The notes beneath the pieces are model-generated. The model did no database searches. It had not been told where the DNA came from and saw only the letters and a list, made by a program, of their open reading frames with translations. Below are positions 6,362 to 10,918 of a DNA stretch of 10,918 nucleotides, one piece after another. Both the position numbers and the translations under genes were made by a program. Source of the DNA: Mariprofundaceae bacterium (GTDB taxonomy: Bacteria; Pseudomonadota; Zetaproteobacteria; Mariprofundales; Mariprofundaceae); the NCBI GenBank assembly GCA_030950975.1, contig JAUZQL010000093.1, forward strand, positions 1 to 10,918, written 5' to 3'. How positions within the stretch are numbered: the first letter of the stretch is position 1; every line of letters begins with the position of its first letter.

Positions 6362-7266
6362 GGCATTTCCTCACATTATTGGATTTAAAACCTTTTGAAG
6401 GAACCCAAATCCTTGAGCGTGCTTTTGAGCTCAAAAATATGCAAAAAACAGGCAAACCCCACCGAACCCTAGAAGGGAAGACCTTGGCAATGATTTTTGA
6501 TAAAGCCTCCACACGAACCCGTGTATCCTTTGAAACGGGTATGTATCAATTGGGTGGGCATGCCTTGTTTTTGCATTCAGGCGCTACCCAACTCGGTCGT
6601 GGTGAACCCATTGAAGATTCAGCACGTGTCATTTCTAGCATGGTTGACGCAGTGATGATTCGTACCTTTGACCAGAGTATGGTGGAGAAATTTGCGCAAT
6701 ATTCTTCAGTCCCTGTGATCAATGCATTGACTGATTTAACCCACCCATGCCAAATTTTAGCCGATGTCATGACCTATATGCAGCACAAAGACAGCATTCA
6801 AGGTAAAACTGTTACATGGATTGGTGATGGCAACAACATGGCACATTCATGGATCAATGGTGCGACTGTTTTTGGTTACAACTTGAATTTGGCTTGCCCT
6901 GAAGCTTATTTGCCTGACGCATCCATCCTTCAACATGCTCGCAATATGGGGGCAAATATTGAAGTCACACAAGATGTTTTGGCAGCCAGCGCAGGTGTCG
7001 ATTTGGTCACCACTGATGTATGGGCTTCGATGGGACAAGAAGAAGAACAAGCAGAGCGAGAACAAGCTTTTGCCAATTACATGGTGAATGATGCTGTCAT
7101 GGGTGTGGCAAAACCCAATGCCTTATTTATGCATTGCTTACCTGCCCATCGTGGTGAAGAAGTCGCTGCGAGTGTCATTGATGGTCGGCAATCTGTAGTT
7201 TGGGATGAAGCTGAAAATCGTCTGCATGCCCAAAAAGCTTTATTAGAATTTCTATTAACACAATAA
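6358..7266 (+). CDS. argF: Ornithine carbamoyltransferase
   Basis: A 302-residue cytoplasmic transcarbamylase that makes citrulline from ornithine and carbamoyl phosphate. STRTR (51-55) is the carbamoyl-phosphate site, HPCQ (129-132) the second carbamoyl-phosphate motif, and DVWASMGQE (220-228) the ornithine-closing SMG loop. HCLPAHRGEEV (259-269) contains the catalytic Cys of the HCLP motif. All family-defining residues are present and the length is normal for the anabolic enzyme, so OTCase is favoured over aspartate transcarbamylase. The ATG overlaps the argD stop by four bases, and argG follows 11 bases after the stop. It uses the product pathway of ArgD (via ornithine) and feeds ArgG. Confidence 0.97.
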   Translation: MRHFLTLLDLKPFEGTQILERAFELKNMQKTGKPHRTLEGKTLAMIFDKASTRTRVSFETGMYQLGGHALFLHSGATQLGRGEPIEDSARVISSMVDAVMIRTFDQSMVEKFAQYSSVPVINALTDLTHPCQILADVMTYMQHKDSIQGKTVTWIGDGNNMAHSWINGATVFGYNLNLACPEAYLPDASILQHARNMGANIEVTQDVLAASAGVDLVTTDVWASMGQEEEQAEREQAFANYMVNDAVMGVAKPNALFMHCLPAHRGEEVAASVIDGRQSVVWDEAENRLHAQKALLEFLLTQ

Positions 7267-7277
7267 CTGGAGTACGC

Positions 7278-8495
7278 ATGTCTAAACAAAATGTAAATAA
7301 AGTTGTTTTAGCCTATTCAGGAGGGCTTGATACCTCTATTATTTTAAAATGGCTGCAAGATACCTATCAATGTGACGTGGTAACATTCACAGCCGATATT
7401 GGTCAAGGTGAAGAAGTCGAAGATGCACGGGTAAAAGCAAAAGCTTGCGGCGCAGCAGCCATTTATATCGATGATTTAACCGAAGAATATGTACGTGATT
7501 TTGTATTCCCTATGTTTCGTGGCAATGCTATTTATGAAGGGGAATATTTACTGGGAACATCGATTGCTCGCCCATTGATTTCCAAACGTATGATTGAAAT
7601 TGCCAATATCGAAGGTGCTGATGCCGTCGCTCACGGTGCAACAGGTAAAGGCAACGATCAAGTCCGCTTTGAATTAGGGTTTTATGCCTTAAAACCTGAT
7701 GTTAAAGTCATCGCACCTTGGCGTGAGTGGGATTTAAATTCGCGCAACGATATGTTGGCATATTGTAAAAAACACGGCATTGAAATCGAACGCAAACGCG
7801 AAGGTAGCAAATCTCCTTACTCGATGGATGCCAATTTACTGCATATTTCTTATGAAGGTTATGATTTGGAAGATCCTTGGGCTGAACCTTCTGAATCCAT
7901 GTGGCGTTGGTCTGTCTCACCTGAAAATGCACCCAATGAAGCTGAATATATCGAATTGACCTACCAAGGTGGCAATATTACTGCCATCAATGATGTCACC
8001 ATGACACCTGCTCAAGTATTGCGTGAATTGAATCGTTTGGGTGGAAAACATGGGATTGGACGTATCGATATTGTGGAAAATCGTTACGTTGGTATGAAAT
8101 CACGTGGTTGTTATGAAACCCCCGGTGGCACGATTATGCTCAAAGCCCATCGTGCGATTGAATCCATCACTGTGGATCGTGAAGCAGCACATTTGAAAGA
8201 TGAATTGATGCCTCGTTATGCCCAACTGATTTATAATGGTTATTGGTTTGCCCCTGAAACACGCATGATGCAAGCTGCTATTGATGCCTCACAGAGCACG
8301 GTGAATGGGACAGTGCGTTTGAAATTATATAAAGGCAACACGATGGTTGTTGGTCGCAAATCAGACAATTCTTTGTTTGATGAACGTCTATGCACCTTTG
8401 AAGATGATGAAGGTGCGTATAATCAAAAAGACGCAGATGGCTTCATCAAGTTAAATGCACTGCGTTTGCGCATGAATCAACTTGCGGGGAAATAA
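7278..8495 (+). CDS. argG: Argininosuccinate synthase
   Basis: A 405-residue enzyme that joins citrulline and aspartate, at the cost of ATP, to give argininosuccinate. The N-terminal PP-loop AYSGGLDTS (residues 12-20) binds ATP. The aspartate/citrulline-binding segment HGATGKGNDQVRFE and the stretch EGSKSPYSMDANLLHISYEG are both present. Length and these segments match the common short type (about 400 residues) rather than the longer E. coli ArgG. The start ATG has TGGAG five bases upstream. The gene directly follows argF, and only one base separates its stop from the next gene. argH, which completes the pathway, is not in the window. Confidence 0.97.
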   Translation: MSKQNVNKVVLAYSGGLDTSIILKWLQDTYQCDVVTFTADIGQGEEVEDARVKAKACGAAAIYIDDLTEEYVRDFVFPMFRGNAIYEGEYLLGTSIARPLISKRMIEIANIEGADAVAHGATGKGNDQVRFELGFYALKPDVKVIAPWREWDLNSRNDMLAYCKKHGIEIERKREGSKSPYSMDANLLHISYEGYDLEDPWAEPSESMWRWSVSPENAPNEAEYIELTYQGGNITAINDVTMTPAQVLRELNRLGGKHGIGRIDIVENRYVGMKSRGCYETPGGTIMLKAHRAIESITVDREAAHLKDELMPRYAQLIYNGYWFAPETRMMQAAIDASQSTVNGTVRLKLYKGNTMVVGRKSDNSLFDERLCTFEDDEGAYNQKDADGFIKLNALRLRMNQLAGK

Positions 8496-8496
8496 T

Positions 8497-9177
8497 ATGA
8501 GTGAAACAAGCACACACGATCAAGGCTATGCCACACCCATTCGCATCTTTCACACTATTTTTGCACTGTGCATGATGACACAACTGGCAGTTGGTGAATT
8601 GATGGATGTACCCGAAGTAGATGATGATCATGATGAAGCCAGTATCGCTTGGGTCACGCCAGCTATCGCACATGAAGGGCATCACAATCTTGTCCATGAA
8701 GGACCTGTGGAAGAAAGCTTGGGCTTTGAAGTACATGAGTATTTGGGTTTGACCATTGCCGCTTTGGTGGTGATTCGCATCCTACTTGCCATGACCAACC
8801 TACCTGGTGCCAATTGGCGACATCTTTTCCCTTGGGTATTTGCGTCAGGTCGCAAGCAATTGGCTGATGAAATTAAGTTGCAAATGGCAGGTTGGAAATC
8901 CATGAAACTTGCACCGCCTGAAGATGGCGAAGCTGTTGCCCGAAGTGTGCATGGTTTGATTGTTTTATCTGCCATTATCATGGGCATCACTGGAACGCTC
9001 TTGTATTTTGGCTGGAGTATTACCGCACCACAAACAGATGCGATTGAATGGATTGCATCGATTCATGAAACAGTGGTCGGTGGTTTAGAAGCATTGTTGG
9101 GTGCACATATTTTGGCTGTTATTTTACATCAACGCCAAGGTCATAATATTATTGCACGCATCAAACCCGGTGCTTAA
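8497..9177 (+). CDS. Cytochrome b561-like membrane protein with His-rich acidic loop
   Basis: A 226-residue protein that resembles prokaryotic cytochrome b561 and the b-type subunits of Ni/Fe hydrogenases: four predicted membrane helices at about 15-36, 79-100, 150-172 and 186-212. Helix histidines that could bind heme are H19, H80, H152, H190 and H204; which ones do is not certain. The loop after helix 1 (37-70) is acidic and rich in His (DDDHDE, HEGHHNLVHEG) and looks able to bind metal. There is no CXXCH motif and no cleaved signal is evident. I chose ATG 8497, with GGGGA upstream and one base after argG; an upstream frame extension has no support. It is the last gene of the arg operon, before a terminator. 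A role in electron transfer to or from the quinone pool is inferred from the family; its partner is not in the window. Confidence 0.82.
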   Translation: MSETSTHDQGYATPIRIFHTIFALCMMTQLAVGELMDVPEVDDDHDEASIAWVTPAIAHEGHHNLVHEGPVEESLGFEVHEYLGLTIAALVVIRILLAMTNLPGANWRHLFPWVFASGRKQLADEIKLQMAGWKSMKLAPPEDGEAVARSVHGLIVLSAIIMGITGTLLYFGWSITAPQTDAIEWIASIHETVVGGLEALLGAHILAVILHQRQGHNIIARIKPGA

Positions 9178-9211
9178 ATTGTAAATTACGCACGCTTTTA
9201 GAGCGTTGTTG

Positions 9212-9250
9212 AAGGCGTAGGTCGACTTTGTTCGCCTGCGCCTTTTTTTT
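9212..9250 (+). terminator. Rho-independent terminator of the arg operon
   Basis: GGCGTAGG (9214-9221) pairs with CCTGCGCC (9235-9242), giving 8 bp with one G·U pair. The stem extends by two A-T pairs at its base, and eight T residues follow (9243-9250). It lies 35 bases past the cytochrome stop. On the other strand the hairpin is followed only by TTCAAC, so it would serve the convergent zinc-ribbon gene poorly. Confidence 0.9.
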
Positions 9251-9280
9251 GTTTTGACTAAGATAAACTACGCAAGCCAT

Positions 9281-9478
9281 TCAAGGTTCAAGATCTGCCT
9301 CTCCAAACTCTTTTATGACAATATGTTTGGCTCCGCATACAGAACAATGAAATCGATGTACTTCCTTTCGCAAATCATCAAGCGATGTAAACGGCGTTCT
9401 CGGTAATATCTTCGCAACATCCTGCTGAAAATCACAATGCTCACAATACAGAAAAAATGTTGGTTTATTTTTTGGCAT
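9281..9478 (-). CDS. Small CxxC/CxxC protein, probable zinc ribbon
   Basis: A 65-residue protein of unrecognised family. Two cysteine pairs, CEHC (12-15) and CSVC (45-48), are spaced as in a zinc ribbon, with a Leu/Asp/Arg/His-containing connector (about 30-44) and an acidic tail. The frame is open to 9550, but ATG 9478 has GGAG seven bases upstream and the product MPKNKPTFFLYCEHCDF begins just before the first CxxC, so I prefer it. There is no signal peptide or membrane segment. It converges on the arg operon and is divergent from recC, with a 183-base region between the two starts in which I found no convincing promoter. It could bind nucleic acid or protein through zinc, but no function can be assigned. 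The good ribosome site and paired cysteines argue that it is real. Confidence 0.65.
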   Translation of the reverse strand: MPKNKPTFFLYCEHCDFQQDVAKILPRTPFTSLDDLRKEVHRFHCSVCGAKHIVIKEFGEADLEP

Positions 9479-9661
9479 CTTCTGGCTCCGAATCTCTAAT
9501 AGTGTTGTACAAATGGAAAGCTTACTTTTATGGATGATATAGTCATTCAAGTATCGCTATCCACATGAAAGACACAGCGAATTTGTCATAGCAAAGCATC
9601 TAAAACCCGACATACTCCGAACAGCAAACACTAAAACACACCATCGGCCAAGGAGAAAATC

Positions 9662-10918
9662 ATGAGTTTTCATATCATCAGTTCCAACAAGATGGAAGAT
9701 TTAATGCAATGTATGGGGCAAACATTACTTGCTGACCCATTAATCGATCCCTTGAGTCCTGACATCATTCTTGTCTCGGGGATGCCAATGCAACGTTGGT
9801 TAGAGCTAAAGCTTGCTGATGTGATGGGCATTCAATGCAATATTGATTACCCCATGCCTGCCTCTTGGTTGTGGTCATTGATTTCAAAAAACAGTGGGCA
9901 AAGCGATGCTTTATCACGTGAATCATCGGCTTGGCTTATTTTTCAACATTTGCCCAACTTGTTAGAACAGGTCGAATTTTCTCCCCTACGTCATTATTTA
10001 CAGGGGGATAGCGATGCAGTGAAACGTTGGCAGTTGGCAGATCGCATCGCCGATACATTGGATCGTTATCAATATTATCGCCCTGATATGATTCGTCATT
10101 GGAGTGCTGGCGGTGGAAAGGATTGGCAAGCAAAGCTTTGGCGAACTTTATTGGATGACATAGGGCAACATCATCACCGTGTTGCTATGATGGATCAATG
10201 GCAAAAAGATTTGGCACAAGGCTCGAAAGAAGCCTTACAAGCCTTGCCCAAACGCATCAATATATTTGGCATTTCAAGTTTGCCCCCCTTGTTATTGGGA
10301 TTATTGCAACAACTCTCTGAATCCATTGATATTTATTTTTATCATACCAGCCCGACCTCAATCTATTGGTCAGATTTAATGTCTGAAAAGATGGCGGCGA
10401 AGAAACGACTCGAAGATCCCGATGAAGACATGTATTTGGAAACAGGGCATGAGCTTTTGACATCATGGGGTCGGCAAGGTCAGATTTTTCAAGATTTATT
10501 ACTCAATCATGATGCCTTACAAGCCTTTGAACATGATGGTTATCGTGATGATTTCCCTGATTCCACTTTGGGCAAGCTGCAACACGATATTTTTCAAACC
10601 ACACGCACCCCAAGGCATGAGCAAGCTATCGATGCTTCCGTGGCGATTCATGTCTGCCATAGTCCCTTGCGTGAATGTCAGGTATTGCATGATGAATTGT
10701 TAAAGGCGTTTGAAAGCAATCCTGATTTAAATCCTGAAGATGTATTGATCATGATGCCCGACATCAATCTTTATGCACCTTATATCAAGGCTGTATTTGA
10801 ACGGGGAGAATATGCTCAAAAATCCGTTCGACCGTATATTCCATACAATATATCCGATGTATCTATCAGCGATGATAAACCTTTGGTGCGAACCTTTCTG
10901 ACGCTGTTGAATCTACCT
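9662..10918 (+). CDS. recC: RecC, RecBCD recombination nuclease subunit, N-terminal part (runs off right edge)
   Basis: The frame is open for 419 codons from ATG 9662 to the window edge. The ATG follows AAGGAG with a 6-base spacer, the best ribosome site in the window. The product belongs to the RecC (exonuclease V gamma) family. In RecBCD this subunit holds the inactive helicase-like channel that reads the Chi sequence during double-strand-break repair. Segments typical of the family are SGMPMQRWLELKLAD (about 39-53), the NIDYPMPASWLW segment (59-70), FGISSLPPLLLGLL (203-216), HELLTSWGRQGQIF (264-277), ACHSPLRE-like HVCHSPLRE (near 331-339) and MMPDINLYAPYIKAVF (about 361-376). E. coli RecC is 1122 residues, so roughly the first third is visible. 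recB and recD usually lie nearby, here presumably to the right. No break is seen. Confidence 0.93.
   Translation, partial: MSFHIISSNKMEDLMQCMGQTLLADPLIDPLSPDIILVSGMPMQRWLELKLADVMGIQCNIDYPMPASWLWSLISKNSGQSDALSRESSAWLIFQHLPNLLEQVEFSPLRHYLQGDSDAVKRWQLADRIADTLDRYQYYRPDMIRHWSAGGGKDWQAKLWRTLLDDIGQHHHRVAMMDQWQKDLAQGSKEALQALPKRINIFGISSLPPLLLGLLQQLSESIDIYFYHTSPTSIYWSDLMSEKMAAKKRLEDPDEDMYLETGHELLTSWGRQGQIFQDLLLNHDALQAFEHDGYRDDFPDSTLGKLQHDIFQTTRTPRHEQAIDASVAIHVCHSPLRECQVLHDELLKAFESNPDLNPEDVLIMMPDINLYAPYIKAVFERGEYAQKSVRPYIPYNISDVSISDDKPLVRTFLTLLNLP

Noticed and set aside
9479..9661. Promoter candidates for recC (TTGTCA at 9583) and for the zinc-ribbon gene.
   Set aside because: No -10 hexamer lies at an acceptable distance; I found no pair of elements good enough to report.

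Overview
This is an ordinary housekeeping stretch of a bacterial chromosome. It most likely comes from a proteobacterium of the gamma- or zeta-type. The grounds are the gene order tRNA-Thr(TGT), tRNA-Tyr, tRNA-Gly, tRNA-Thr(GGT), tuf (the classical thrU-tyrU-glyT-thrT-tufB order of enteric bacteria), a RecC homologue, and a proteobacterial-type cytochrome b. Base composition is moderate and leans to AT. I see no insertion sequence, prophage, CRISPR array or defence island, and nothing I would defend as a previously undescribed system. The genus cannot be fixed from the sequence alone.

Positions 1-5128, all on the minus strand, form a translation block. In the order of transcription it holds tRNA-Gln(CTG), isoleucyl-tRNA synthetase (ileS), glutamyl-tRNA synthetase (gltX), four tRNA genes and the first 46 codons of elongation factor Tu, which runs off the left edge. 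Promoters with GC-rich discriminators, the signature of stringently controlled stable-RNA promoters, can be read upstream of tRNA-Gln and of the four-tRNA/tuf cluster. A well-formed terminator-like hairpin lies inside the tRNA cluster, between the first and second tRNA. ileS very probably starts at a TTG codon.

Positions 5198-9250, plus strand, form a compact operon: argD, argF and argG (three arginine-biosynthesis enzymes) followed after one base by a four-helix membrane cytochrome b with an acidic, histidine-rich loop. The genes overlap by 4 bases or are separated by 1-11 bases, and a strong rho-independent terminator follows the cytochrome gene. The argD and tRNA-Gln genes are divergent and share a 69-base upstream region.

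Positions 9281-9478 (minus) carry a 65-residue protein with two CxxC pairs, probably a small zinc ribbon. From 9662 (plus) to the right edge runs the N-terminal 419 codons of recC, a subunit of the RecBCD recombination nuclease. It has an excellent ribosome-binding site and remains open at the edge.

Points worth a second look are the attenuator-like hairpin inside the tRNA-tuf cluster, the cytochrome b at the end of the arginine operon, the TTG start and lysine-rich segment of IleS, the pairing of tRNA-Gln(CTG) with GluRS in one block, and the small zinc-ribbon protein.
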